A DNA stretch of 64,000 bases from NCBI RefSeq assembly GCF_006715785.1, contig NZ_VFNX01000001.1, positions 4,692,001 through 4,756,000 on the forward strand. The letters run 5' to 3'. Below the pieces are notes generated by a model. It worked only from the letters and a program-made list of their open reading frames with translations. It did no database searches and was not told where the DNA came from. A program made the translations under genes and the position numbers. Positions 29,676 to 38,541 of the stretch are shown here, in pieces. This DNA comes from Streptomyces puniciscabiei. Lineage in GTDB: Bacteria; Actinomycetota; Actinomycetes; Streptomycetales; Streptomycetaceae. The first letter of the stretch is position 1. Each line of letters starts with the position of its first letter.

Positions 29676-30424
29676 CCGCGCCGGTGTTCGTCGTCGACTC
29701 GCTGGAGGGTGTCGGCCCCGGCTCGGTCGTCGACGTCACGGGCCCCGAGGGACGGCACGCGGTCTCCGTACGGCGGCTGCAGCCCGGGGAGAACGTGGTG
29801 CTGACGGACGGCGAGGGGCGCGGGGCCGCCGGGGTCGTCGTGAGCGTGTCCGGCAAGGACCACCTGGTGGTGGAGCCCTTCGAGTTCCCGGTGGAGCCGG
29901 AGCCCAGCCCCCGGATCACCGTGGTCCAGGCCCTCCCGAAGGGCGACCGGGGCGAACTCGCCGTCGAGACGATGACGGAGACCGGTGTCGACGTGATCGT
30001 GCCCTGGCAGGCCGCCCGGTGCATCACCCAGTGGAAGGGCGAGAGGGGCCAGAAGGCACTCGCCAAGTGGCGGGCCACCGCCCGCGAGGCCGGCAAGCAG
30101 TCCCGTCGGCTGCGCTTTCCCCGGGTCGCGGACGCGGCGAGCACCAAGCAGGTTGCCGCGCTTCTCGCCGAAGCCGACTTCGCCGCCGTGCTCCACTCCG
30201 ACTTCGAGCACGAGAGCGGTCGGCTGGCGACCGCCGAACTGCCCACCGAGGGCGAGGTCGTGCTGGTCGTCGGCCCCGAAGGCGGCGTCGCGCGGGACGA
30301 GTTGGCGCTCTTCGAGGGGGCGGGTGCCAAGGCGTACGTGCTCGGTCCTACCGTGTTGCGCACATCAACCGCCGGCACCGCCGCCGTGGCCCTGCTGCTG
30401 GGCCGCACCGGCCGCTGGTCCTGA
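29672..30424 (+). CDS. rsmE: 16S rRNA m3U1498 methyltransferase RsmE
   Basis: It methylates N3 of U1498 in 16S rRNA. The 250-residue product has an N-terminal PUA-like RNA-binding part (about 1-70, GPEGRHAVSVRRLQPGENVVL) and a SPOUT knot domain with QALPKGDRGELAVETMTETGVD, VVGPEGGVARDE and VLGPTVLRTSTAGTAAVALLL, all family signatures. The ATG overlaps the stop of the upstream monooxygenase. A long in-frame upstream extension is shadow coding. Confidence 0.95.
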   Translation: MTAPVFVVDSLEGVGPGSVVDVTGPEGRHAVSVRRLQPGENVVLTDGEGRGAAGVVVSVSGKDHLVVEPFEFPVEPEPSPRITVVQALPKGDRGELAVETMTETGVDVIVPWQAARCITQWKGERGQKALAKWRATAREAGKQSRRLRFPRVADAASTKQVAALLAEADFAAVLHSDFEHESGRLATAELPTEGEVVLVVGPEGGVARDELALFEGAGAKAYVLGPTVLRTSTAGTAAVALLLGRTGRWS

Positions 30425-30440
30425 CACCTGGGGGGACACC

Positions 30441-30833
30441 GTGGAACTCGCCCAAGTCCGGCTCCTCGTCACCGACTTCGCCGCCTGCTACCGCTTCTAC
30501 GCCGACGTCCTCGGCCTCAAGCCGCAGTCCGGGGCGACCGAGGGCCCGTACGAGAAGTTCAGCCCGCACGCGGGTTCCGCCGGGATCGCGCTGCAGGACC
30601 GCTCGATGATGGCGGAGTTCCTTCGGGAACTGGGCGAGGCCGCCACCGGTCACCGCTCCCTGGTCGTGCTGCGCGTCGACGACCTGGACGCCTACGTGTC
30701 GGAGATCACCGCCCGTGGCGCGGTCCTGGCGCACGGCCCGGCCCCCATGACCGACCGCATGCGAGTCGCCCACCTCAAGGACCCGGAGGGCAACCTGGTC
30801 GAGCTGCAGGAGTGGCTGCTGCTGCGCGGGTAG
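30441..30833 (+). CDS. VOC family (glyoxalase/bleomycin-resistance fold) protein
   Basis: The 130-residue protein begins VELAQVRLLVTDFAACYRFYADVLGL and ends HLKDPEGNLVELQEWLL, the two signature segments of a VOC domain with paired beta-alpha-beta-beta-beta modules; the Glu of VELQEW fits a metal ligand. VOC proteins include glyoxalase I, dioxygenases and antibiotic-binding proteins, so the substrate is open. The GTG start has GGGGGGA upstream and lies 16 bp after the rsmE stop, so it likely shares that transcript. Confidence 0.85.
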   Translation: MELAQVRLLVTDFAACYRFYADVLGLKPQSGATEGPYEKFSPHAGSAGIALQDRSMMAEFLRELGEAATGHRSLVVLRVDDLDAYVSEITARGAVLAHGPAPMTDRMRVAHLKDPEGNLVELQEWLLLRG

Positions 30834-30928
30834 CTCCGCCGGTTCGGGCGAACTGCCGCGAGCCCCGAACGGGTGAGTGGCCGTATGTGTCCTTCCCTTG
30901 CACGCGGGCCGGTGGCAACCTGCCCTGC

Positions 30929-31477
30929 ATGGGGGCATCGAGGAGGATTCGGCGTGGCCCGCGCGGGACGCGGACGGTGGCTGTCGCAGGACTTGTCGTC
31001 GCGGCAGGCGGCGCCCTGGTGGCCTGTGAACCCACTGGTCTCAGCCCCGCCACCGCCGCCTACACCACCGACGCCACCGCGACGGCCCAGCGCAAGCGGC
31101 AGCATGTCGACGTGAGTTGGCTCACCTGCACCGGGAACTACGGCGGCGCGGCGGGCCGGACGCCCTCGCCCAGTGAGAGCACCGTCGTGTCCGTCGACTG
31201 CCAGGGTGAGACCAAGGACGGGCGGAGGATCAGGGTCACCGGGAAGGTGACCAGGGCCGTCGACGGGGCCTGTGTGCGGGGGGACCTGACGGCCGAGGTC
31301 GGGGGCCGGCGGGTGTTCCGCGTCGACGGGCTCGGGGACTGCGGTGCCACGCACGGCCCGACGTACCGGCCGCCCACCTATCGGCCCGGCGGCGGGAAGC
31401 CGACCGTGACCGTCACCGTGACCCGGACCCTGTGGTGCAAGGGCGACCCCACCTGCTGGCCCGCAGAGGGAAAGTGA
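30929..31477 (+). CDS. Predicted small lipoprotein
   Basis: The 182-residue product starts with a basic N terminus rich in Arg, a hydrophobic stretch (TVAVAGLVVAAGGALVAC) ending in an LVAC lipobox with the Cys near residue 33, then a Thr/Ser-rich region. Two further Cys pairs (SWLTC/SVDC and ACVRGD/GDCG) could form disulphides in a small beta domain. The C terminus has a YRPPTYRPGGG segment and TVTVTVTRTLWC. It is exported and membrane-anchored, with no recognised function. Confidence 0.7.
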   Translation: MGASRRIRRGPRGTRTVAVAGLVVAAGGALVACEPTGLSPATAAYTTDATATAQRKRQHVDVSWLTCTGNYGGAAGRTPSPSESTVVSVDCQGETKDGRRIRVTGKVTRAVDGACVRGDLTAEVGGRRVFRVDGLGDCGATHGPTYRPPTYRPGGGKPTVTVTVTRTLWCKGDPTCWPAEGK

Positions 31478-31523
31478 TCCGAACACCCGGCGGGCCGCGC
31501 CCGTCGCTGCGTACAGTGACGGA

Positions 31524-34500
31524 GTGACTCAGGGTGCCGCATACCTCCGATTTCCCCATGTACACGGCGACTTGGTGGCCTTCGTCGCCGAGGACGACGT
31601 ATGGCTCGCGCCCCTCGACGGCGGTCGGGCCTGGCGGGTCAGCGCCGACAACATGCCGGTGACCTCGCCCCGGATATCCCCGGACGGACGGCACCTCGCC
31701 TGGACCTCCACCCGTGACGGTGCCCCCGAGGTGCATGTCGCCCCGGTCGACGGCGGCCCCGCCGACCGGCTGACCCACTGGGGCAACCGCCGTACCGAGG
31801 TGCTCGGCTGGACCCCCGACGGGCGGGTGCTCGCGCTCGGCGCGCACGGCCGGCACAGCTTCCGGCACAGCTGGGCGTACGCCGTCCCGCTGGACGGCGG
31901 ACCCGCCGAGACCCTCCCGTACGGCCCGGTCGGCGATGTGGCCTTCGGCCCCGCCACCGTGCTGCTGTCCGCGCCGATGGGCCGCGAGGCCGCCCACTGG
32001 AAGCGCTACCGGGGCGGCACGGCGGGCAAGTTGTGGATCGACCGGGAGGGGGAGGGGGACTTCGTCCGGCTGCACGAGGACGTCGACGGGAACATCGAGC
32101 GGCCGTTGTGGGTGGGGATGGGGGTCCCCCCGCTCGAGCGAAGCCGAGAGTGGGGGAGGGTCGCGTTCCTCTCCGACCACGAGGGCACCGGTGCGCTCTA
32201 CTCCTCTCTCGCCGACGGCTCCGACCTGCGCCGGCACACCCCGCTCGACGGCTTCTACGCCCGGCACGCGTCCGGAGACGGCAGTCGCGTCGTCTACTGC
32301 TCCGGCGGTGAACTGTGGCTGCTGGACGACCTGGAGGGCGCCGAGCCGCGCCGGCTGGACGTGCGGCTCGGCGGACCCCGGATCGATCTGCGGCCCCGCC
32401 CGGTGAACGCCGCCCACTGGTTCGGCGAGGCGTCCCCCGACCACACCGCGCGCGGCAGCGCCGTCTGTGTGCGCGGCGGCGTCCACTGGGTCACCCACCG
32501 CTCCGGGCCCGCCCGTGCCCTCGCCGCCACCCCCGGCGTCCGCGCCCGGATGCCGCGCGTCTTCCGCGCCGAGGGCGAGGAGTGGGTGGTGTGGGTGACG
32601 GACGCGGAGGGCGACGACGCCCTGGAGTTCGCCCCCGCGACCGGGACGGTACCGGGCGCACCGCCCCGCCGGCTCGCCGCCGGACAGCTCGGCCGGGTCC
32701 TGGAGCTGGCCATGGCCCCCGACGGCAGCCGGGCCGCCGTCGCCGCGCACGACGGACGCCTGCTGCTCGTCGAACGCGAGACCGGCGAGGTCCGCGAGGT
32801 CGACAGCAGCGACGACGGCGAGGTCTCCGGCCTCGCCTTCTCACCCGACTCCGCCTGGCTCGCCTGGGCCCACCCCGGCCCCCGCCCGCTCTCCCAGCTC
32901 CGCATCGCCCACACCACCGACCTGTCGGTCACCGAGGCGACCCCGCTCCGCTTCCAGGACTACGCCCCCGCCTTCACCCTCGACGGCAAACACCTCGCCT
33001 TCCTCTCCAACCGCGCCTTCGACCCCGTCTACGACGAGCACGTCTTCGACCTCGCCTTCGTGGTCGGCGCCCGCCCCCACCTGATCACCCTCGCCGCCAC
33101 CACGCCCTCGCCCTTCGGCCCGCAGCGCCACGGCCGCCCCTTCGAGACCCCGGACAAGGACGAGACCCCCGACAGCGAGGGCACCCCCGCCACCCGCATC
33201 GACCTCGAGGGCCTCGCCGACCGGATCGTCCCCTTCCCGGTCGAGGCCGGCCGCTACTCCACGCTGCGCGCCGCCAAGGACGGCGTGCTCTGGCTGCGCC
33301 ACCCCGTGCACGGCGTGCTCGGCGCCGCCCGGGCCCACCCCGACGACCCCGACCCGCACACCGACCTGGAGCGCTACGACCTCGCCCAGCGGCGCCTGGA
33401 GCACCTGGCCTCCGACGCCAGCCACTTCGAGGTCAGCGGCGACGGCAAACGCGTCCTGCTGTGGACCGGCGACCGGCTCCGGGTCGTCCCCAGTGACCGC
33501 CGTACCGGCGCCGACGACGACGGCGACACCAGCGTCACCGTCGACCTCGCACGCGTCCGGCAGACCCTCGACCCGGCCGCGGAGTGGCGGCAGATGTACG
33601 ACGAGACCGGCCGCCTCATGCGCGACCACTTCTGGCGGCCCGACCTCGGCGGCGTCGACTGGTCCGGGGTCCTGGCCCGCTACCGCCCCCTGCTGGCCCG
33701 CCTCGCCACCCACAGCGACCTCGTCGACCTGCTGTGGGAGCTGCACGGCGAACTCGGCACCTCGCACGCCTACGTCATCCCGTCCGGCGGCCGCGGCGGC
33801 GGTCCTCGGCACGGTCTGCTCGGCGCCGACATCTCCCGCCACCCGGACGGCAGTTGGCGCATCGACCGGATCCTGCCCTCCGAGACCTCCGACCCGGACG
33901 CCCGCTCTCCGCTCGCCGCACCGGGTGTCGCCGTCCGCCCCGGCGACGCGATCATCGCGGTCGCCGGCCACCCGGTCGACCCGGTGACGGGACCCGGCCC
34001 GCTGCTCGTCGGCACGGCCGGCCACCCGGTGGAGCTCACCATCTCCCCGGCGGCCGGCGGCGAGCCGCGCCACACGGTCGTCGTCCCGATCGCCGACGAG
34101 GAGCCCCTGCGCTACCACGCCTGGGTCGCGGGTCGCCGCGCCCATGTCCACGCCGCCTCCGACGGCCGCCTCGGCTACCTCCACGTCCCCGACATGCAGG
34201 CCCCCGGCTGGGCGCAGATCCACCGGGACCTGCGCGTCGAGGTCGCCCGCGAAGGACTCGTGGTCGACGTCCGCGAGAACCGCGGCGGCCACACCTCCCA
34301 GCTGGTCGTCGAGAAACTGGCCCGCCGCATCATCGGCTGGGACCTGCCGCGCGGCATGCGCCCCACCAGCTATCCCCTCGACGCCCCGCGCGGCCCGGTC
34401 GTCGCCGTCGCCAACGAGTTCTCCGGCTCCGACGGCGACATCGTCAACGCGGCCATCAAGGCCCTCGGCATCGGCCCCGTCGTCGGCACCCGCACCTGGG

Positions 34501-34754
34501 GCGGCGTCATCGGCATCGACAGCCGCTACCACCTGGTCGACGGCACCCTGGTCACCCAGCCGAAGTACGCGATGTGGCTGGAGGGCGTGGGGTGGGACGT
34601 GGAGAACCACGGGGTGGACCCGGACGTGGAGGTCGTACAGAGGCCCCAGGACTGGGCGCAGGACAGGGACACCCAGCTGGACGAGGCGATCCGGCTCGCG
34701 CTGCAGGCCCTGGAGGAACGGCCCGCGAAAACTCCGCCGGGAACGCCGGCCTGA
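31524..34754 (+). CDS. Tricorn-type S41 protease with two beta-propellers and PDZ
   Basis: The 1076-residue protease is a homologue of archaeal tricorn, a cytoplasmic exopeptidase-like complex that processes peptides from the proteasome. N-terminal WD-like propeller repeats (SPRISPDGRHLAWTS and others) are followed by a PDZ segment and an S41 core. Catalytic candidates are His748 (GTSHAYV) and Ser969 (FSGSDGD). The GTG start lies 6 nt after a TACAGT box (31512-31517), so it may be leaderless. About 13 residues (199-211, MGVPPLERSREWG) come from a palindromic repeat inserted in frame at 32118-32156. Confidence 0.92.
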   Translation: MTQGAAYLRFPHVHGDLVAFVAEDDVWLAPLDGGRAWRVSADNMPVTSPRISPDGRHLAWTSTRDGAPEVHVAPVDGGPADRLTHWGNRRTEVLGWTPDGRVLALGAHGRHSFRHSWAYAVPLDGGPAETLPYGPVGDVAFGPATVLLSAPMGREAAHWKRYRGGTAGKLWIDREGEGDFVRLHEDVDGNIERPLWVGMGVPPLERSREWGRVAFLSDHEGTGALYSSLADGSDLRRHTPLDGFYARHASGDGSRVVYCSGGELWLLDDLEGAEPRRLDVRLGGPRIDLRPRPVNAAHWFGEASPDHTARGSAVCVRGGVHWVTHRSGPARALAATPGVRARMPRVFRAEGEEWVVWVTDAEGDDALEFAPATGTVPGAPPRRLAAGQLGRVLELAMAPDGSRAAVAAHDGRLLLVERETGEVREVDSSDDGEVSGLAFSPDSAWLAWAHPGPRPLSQLRIAHTTDLSVTEATPLRFQDYAPAFTLDGKHLAFLSNRAFDPVYDEHVFDLAFVVGARPHLITLAATTPSPFGPQRHGRPFETPDKDETPDSEGTPATRIDLEGLADRIVPFPVEAGRYSTLRAAKDGVLWLRHPVHGVLGAARAHPDDPDPHTDLERYDLAQRRLEHLASDASHFEVSGDGKRVLLWTGDRLRVVPSDRRTGADDDGDTSVTVDLARVRQTLDPAAEWRQMYDETGRLMRDHFWRPDLGGVDWSGVLARYRPLLARLATHSDLVDLLWELHGELGTSHAYVIPSGGRGGGPRHGLLGADISRHPDGSWRIDRILPSETSDPDARSPLAAPGVAVRPGDAIIAVAGHPVDPVTGPGPLLVGTAGHPVELTISPAAGGEPRHTVVVPIADEEPLRYHAWVAGRRAHVHAASDGRLGYLHVPDMQAPGWAQIHRDLRVEVAREGLVVDVRENRGGHTSQLVVEKLARRIIGWDLPRGMRPTSYPLDAPRGPVVAVANEFSGSDGDIVNAAIKALGIGPVVGTRTWGGVIGIDSRYHLVDGTLVTQPKYAMWLEGVGWDVENHGVDPDVEVVQRPQDWAQDRDTQLDEAIRLALQALEERPAKTPPGTPA
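32118..32160. repeat. Palindromic repeat inserted in the tricorn gene
   Basis: GGGGGTCCCCCC, then CTCGAGCGAAGCCGAG, then AGTGGGGG form an imperfect hairpin. This string is familiar to me as a dispersed Streptomyces intergenic repeat. Here it lies inside coding DNA, adds 13 codons and keeps the frame. Confidence 0.7.
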
Positions 34755-34803
34755 TACGACTACGATGCACCGGTATTGATCACCAGCGTGAGGAGGCACA
34801 CGC

Positions 34804-35157
34804 ATGGCAGGTGAACCGCAGGACGACTGCCTGTTCTGCAAGATCGTCGCGGGCTCGATCCCGGCGACGATCGTCCGCGAGACAGACACCACCGTCGCCT
34901 TCCGGGACATAAACCCCCAGGCCCCCACCCACATCCTGGTGATCCCCAAGGCGCACTACAAGAACGCCGCCGAGCTCGCCGCGGGCGCCCCGCAGCTCGC
35001 CGCCGACGTCCTCGCCGAAACCCAGGCGGTGGCCGACGAGGAGAAGCTCGACAGCTACCGCACCGTCTTCAACACGGGCTCCGGCGCGGGCCAGACCGTC
35101 TGGCACGCCCACGCGCACGTCCTCGGCGGCCGTGGCCTCCAGTGGCCGCCCGGGTAA
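34804..35157 (+). CDS. HIT family nucleotide-binding hydrolase
   Basis: The 117-residue protein has the histidine triad WHAHAHVLGGR and the N-terminal CLFCKIVAGSIPATIV with a Cys pair, features of the HINT/protein kinase C inhibitor branch, which hydrolyses adenosine 5'-phosphoramidates. ATG 34804 follows GAGGAGG, about 8 nt upstream. A TACGAT box 40 nt upstream may start the HIT-rnz transcript. The rnz start codon follows its stop after 6 nt. Confidence 0.94.
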   Translation: MAGEPQDDCLFCKIVAGSIPATIVRETDTTVAFRDINPQAPTHILVIPKAHYKNAAELAAGAPQLAADVLAETQAVADEEKLDSYRTVFNTGSGAGQTVWHAHAHVLGGRGLQWPPG

Positions 35158-35163
35158 CTCGCC

Positions 35164-36069
35164 GTGTCCGTACGTGAATTGGTGATCCTCGGCACCGCCA
35201 GCCAGGTCCCCACCCGGCACCGCAACCACAACGGCTATCTGCTGAGGTGGGACGGCGAGGGCATCCTGTTCGACCCCGGCGAGGGCACGCAGCGGCAGAT
35301 GGTGCGCGCCGGGGTCGCCGCCCACGACCTGAACCGGATCTGCGTCACCCACTTCCATGGCGACCACTCCCTCGGCCTCGCCGGTGTCATCCAGCGGATC
35401 AACCTCGACCAGGTGCCGCACGAGATCACCGCGCACTACCCGCGCTCCGGGCAGCGCTTCTTCGACCGGCTGCGCTACGCCACGGCCTACCGGGAGACGG
35501 TCGGCATCACCGAGGCACCGGTCGCCGCCGACGGCATCCTCGCGGTGACCCCGGCGTACACGCTGGAGGCCCGCAGGCTGTCGCATCCGGTCGACTCCTA
35601 CGGCTACCGGCTGATCGAACCCGACGGCCGCCGCATGCTGCCCGACCGGCTCGCCGCGCACGGCATCAAGGGCCCGGACGTCGGCCGGCTGCAGCGCGAG
35701 GGCCGGCTGGGGGAGGTCACGCTGGAGGACGTCAGCGAGGTGCGGCGCGGGCAGCGGTTCGCGTTCGTCATGGACACCCGGCTCTGCGCGGGCGTGCACG
35801 CGCTCGCGGAGGGCTGCGACCTGCTCGTCATCGAGTCGACCTTCCTGGACGAGGACACCGAACTGGCGGTGGAACACGGCCACCTGACCGCCGGGCAGGC
35901 CGCCGCCGTCGCCCGGGACGCGGGCGTACGGCACCTCGTCCTCACCCACTTCAGCCAGCGCTACACCGAACCGGAGGAGTTCGAGCGGCAGGCACGGGCG
36001 GCCGGTTTCGAGGGGGAGCTGACCGTGGCGCACGACCTGCAGCGGGTGGCGGTTCCGAAACGGCGGTAG
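35164..36069 (+). CDS. rnz: Ribonuclease Z
   Basis: This MBL-fold endonuclease removes 3' trailers from tRNA precursors. The 301-residue product has the metal motif VTHFHGDH, LDYxGY-like [14 protein letters not shown], the exosite arm, FVMDTR and [11 protein letters not shown]. It starts with GTG 6 nt after the HIT gene, so the two share a transcript. The length is normal for bacterial RNase Z. tRNAs here, such as the Ala tRNA at 1657, lack an encoded CCA, the class of substrate it cleaves. Confidence 0.93.
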   Translation: MSVRELVILGTASQVPTRHRNHNGYLLRWDGEGILFDPGEGTQRQMVRAGVAAHDLNRICVTHFHGDHSLGLAGVIQRINLDQVPHEITAHYPRSGQRFFDRLRYATAYRETVGITEAPVAADGILAVTPAYTLEARRLSHPVDSYGYRLIEPDGRRMLPDRLAAHGIKGPDVGRLQREGRLGEVTLEDVSEVRRGQRFAFVMDTRLCAGVHALAEGCDLLVIESTFLDEDTELAVEHGHLTAGQAAAVARDAGVRHLVLTHFSQRYTEPEEFERQARAAGFEGELTVAHDLQRVAVPKRR

Positions 36070-36089
36070 AAGATCCGTACGATGCTTTG

Positions 36090-37094
36090 ATGCCCCTCCC
36101 GAAAGCAGAACTGCACCTCCACATCGAAGGCACCCTGGAACCGGAGCTGGCCTTCCAGCTGGCCGCCCGCAACGGTGTGACCCTTCCGTACGCCGACACG
36201 GACGAGCTCCGCGAGGCGTACCGCTTCGAGGACCTCCAGTCCTTCCTGGACCTGTACTACGAGCTGATGGCCGTCCTGCGCACCGAGCAGGACTTCGCCG
36301 ACCTGGCCGACGCCTACCTGGCCCGCGCCGCCGCGCAGGGCGTCCGGCACGCGGAGATCTTCTTCGACCCACAGGCCCATCTGGCCCGGGGCGTGCCCAT
36401 GGGCACGGTCGTGGAGGGGCTGTGGCGGGCGCTGGGCGGCAGCGAGCAGAACCACGGGATCTCCACCAAGCTCATCCTCTGCTTCCTGCGGGACGAATCC
36501 GCCGAGTCGGCCCTGGAGACCCTTCGGGCGGCCCGGCCGTACCTCGACCGGATCACCGGGATCGGCCTGGACTCCGCCGAGGTCGGGCATCCGCCGGTGA
36601 AGTTCCGGGAGGTGTACGAGGCCGCGGCCGGGCTCGGGCTGCGGCGCGTCGCGCACGCCGGTGAGGAGGGGCCGCCGGAGTACATCACCGAGGCCCTGGA
36701 CGTGCTCGGCGTCGAGCGCGTCGACCACGGGCTGCGCTGCATGGAGGACCCGGTGCTGGTCGAGCGGCTGGTGCGGGAGCGGATCCCGCTCACCCTGTGC
36801 CCGCTGTCCAACGTCCGCCTGCGCACGGTGGACACGCTGGCCGACCACCCGCTGCCGGCCATGCTGGACGCGGGCCTGCTGTGCACGGTCAACTCCGACG
36901 ACCCGGCGTACTTCGGCGGGTACGCGGGCGACAACTTCGCGGCCGTGCACGAGACCCTGGGCCTCTCGCAGGACCGGCTGCGCGAGCTGGCCCGCAACTC
37001 CTTCCTCGCCTCCTTCCTGGAGGACGACGAGGAGCGGCGGGCGCGCTACATCGCCGAGGTCGAGGCGTACGAGTTCGGCGACGCGGTCTCGTAG
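36090..37094 (+). CDS. Adenine/adenosine deaminase, Aah1-type
   Basis: The 334-residue zinc TIM-barrel enzyme has PKAELHLHIEG, HAGEEGPP, VDHGLRCMED and NSDDPAYF, which carry the metal and catalytic residues. HIEGTLEPEL and FDPQAHLARGV are the signatures of the adenine deaminase (Aah1/PA0148) branch, while true adenosine deaminases read HLDGSLRP. I therefore favour adenine to hypoxanthine, though annotation pipelines often write adenosine deaminase. A TACGAT box (36078-36083) is 6 nt before the ATG, so the mRNA may be leaderless. The 3' end overlaps the converging MFS gene by 49 bp. Confidence 0.9.
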   Translation: MPLPKAELHLHIEGTLEPELAFQLAARNGVTLPYADTDELREAYRFEDLQSFLDLYYELMAVLRTEQDFADLADAYLARAAAQGVRHAEIFFDPQAHLARGVPMGTVVEGLWRALGGSEQNHGISTKLILCFLRDESAESALETLRAARPYLDRITGIGLDSAEVGHPPVKFREVYEAAAGLGLRRVAHAGEEGPPEYITEALDVLGVERVDHGLRCMEDPVLVERLVRERIPLTLCPLSNVRLRTVDTLADHPLPAMLDAGLLCTVNSDDPAYFGGYAGDNFAAVHETLGLSQDRLRELARNSFLASFLEDDEERRARYIAEVEAYEFGDAVS

Positions 37095-38413
37095 GCGAGC
37101 TGGGCGGGCACCGCGGCCGTCTCCACCGGGACCTCCACGACCGGGATCTCCACGACCGGGACTTCCACGACCGGGATTTCCACGACCGGCAGGGGCCGCC
37201 TGCCCGCCCGCAGCGCCACCGCCGTCATCGGTACGGCGATCAGGAGCAGCCCGGCGCCGAGCACCCGTCCCATCACCGGGAAGCCCGCGCCCGCTGCCAG
37301 CACGCTGCCCGCCAGCGGTCCCGCCGCCGTCCCCAGCGACGACGCCGAGCCGACCAGGACCGCCCAGCGGCCGCGCGGGTCGAGGGAGGCGGCGAGGCCG
37401 ATGACGTACGACAGGACGACCGGGTACAGCACGTTCCAGGAGATCTCGCCCGCCGCGAAGGCCGTGAGGTCCCGCGCGTTCGCACTGAGCGCGACGCAGC
37501 CCGCGATCAGTGCCGTACCGGCGCCGATGGGCACCGCCTGGCCCAGCCGGGGGCCGAGCGCGCCCGCGCCGACGACCCCGACGAGTCCGGCGCCGAGCGC
37601 CACCGCGAACACCGCGCCGACGGTGACCTCGGTGAGGTGCGCCTGGTCGAGTCCGATCCGGCCGCTGACCCCCCACAGGGCGTTCTGGGCGAGGGACCAG
37701 CAGGGCATGGCGGCGGCCAGCAGCAGCCCGGCGCGCGGCCGGGGGAGCCGGCCGTGGGCGACGGTCGTACGGGCCGGTGCGGTACGGCCGGACAGGCGGC
37801 CGGTGAGCGGGAGGACCGCGAGTGCCGTGAGCGCGATGGCGGCCGGCGGCAGGCCGTGGCCGGGGCCGAGGTGGGGGATCGTCAGGTACAGGGCGCCGGC
37901 CAGGGCGGAGACGCCGAGCAGGCCGAGGGTGGTGACCCGGTGCGGATCGCGGTGGGCCGCGATGCCGCTCGCGGCGACCGCCGTGACCGTGCCGGAGCCG
38001 AGTCCGCCGATGACCGCGCCCGCGACGACGGCCGGTACGAAGGCGGTGAGGGCCGCACCGCCGTAGCCGACGGCGGCGAGCGCGAGGCCGGTCCGGGCGA
38101 GCGTGCGGGGGCCGATCCGGTCGACCCGGGAGGCCAGCAGGAAGCCCGCCGCCGCCGAACTCAGCAGCAGGGCACTGCCGATGGCCCCGGCCTGGGTGGC
38201 GGTGAGCGGGAGCCCGGAGGCGAGCCTGCCGACCGTCGTCGGCAGCAGGTACGGGGCGAGATACCCCGCCGTGAAAAGGGCGACGAGGGGCCAGGGCAGG
38301 GGGCGGCGGGCGGACACGGGCGTTCCCAGGGCAGGCGTGAGGAGGGTTCGGAAAAAGGGGATGGGCGACGACCGTCGACGGACAGGAACGCGCGAGCAAG
38401 TTGTATCAAGCAC
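37046..38413 (-). CDS. MFS transporter with repeat tail
   Basis: The 455-residue protein has about 12 hydrophobic helices of the major facilitator type. It lacks an obvious RhaT or DHA signature, so I give no substrate. The C-terminal end carries four copies of the pentapeptide P-V-V-E-(I/V), encoded by a 15-bp tandem repeat at 37127-37186, then a Ser/Ala tail. It converges with the adenine deaminase gene and shares 49 bp with it. An alternative start lies near VSARRPLPWPL. Confidence 0.75.
   Translation of the reverse strand: MLDTTCSRVPVRRRSSPIPFFRTLLTPALGTPVSARRPLPWPLVALFTAGYLAPYLLPTTVGRLASGLPLTATQAGAIGSALLLSSAAAGFLLASRVDRIGPRTLARTGLALAAVGYGGAALTAFVPAVVAGAVIGGLGSGTVTAVAASGIAAHRDPHRVTTLGLLGVSALAGALYLTIPHLGPGHGLPPAAIALTALAVLPLTGRLSGRTAPARTTVAHGRLPRPRAGLLLAAAMPCWSLAQNALWGVSGRIGLDQAHLTEVTVGAVFAVALGAGLVGVVGAGALGPRLGQAVPIGAGTALIAGCVALSANARDLTAFAAGEISWNVLYPVVLSYVIGLAASLDPRGRWAVLVGSASSLGTAAGPLAGSVLAAGAGFPVMGRVLGAGLLLIAVPMTAVALRAGRRPLPVVEIPVVEVPVVEIPVVEVPVETAAVPAQLAYETASPNSYASTSAM
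37127..37186 (-). repeat. 15-bp minisatellite in the MFS gene end
   Basis: Four tandem 15-bp units of the form CGGGAnnTCCACGAC encode PVVE(I/V) repeats in the MFS tail. The four units differ from each other only at the two variable bases. The 15-bp unit length allows copy-number change without frameshift. Confidence 0.8.
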
Positions 38414-38541
38414 GCGGTTCCGGAAGAAGTTCGGGGCGTGCGATCTGCGTCACTTTTCGGTTTGCAGGGTGTGAGCTGGGGTAATAGGAGCTACCCTGCG
38501 TTCTCATATGTGGACGGTATTCATAAGGGGAGATGGTCAGG

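Noticed and set aside
32841..34949. Minus-strand frame of 702 codons opposite the tricorn gene
   Set aside because: Gly/Val/Asp-rich shadow without a domain; it also crosses the HIT gene start.
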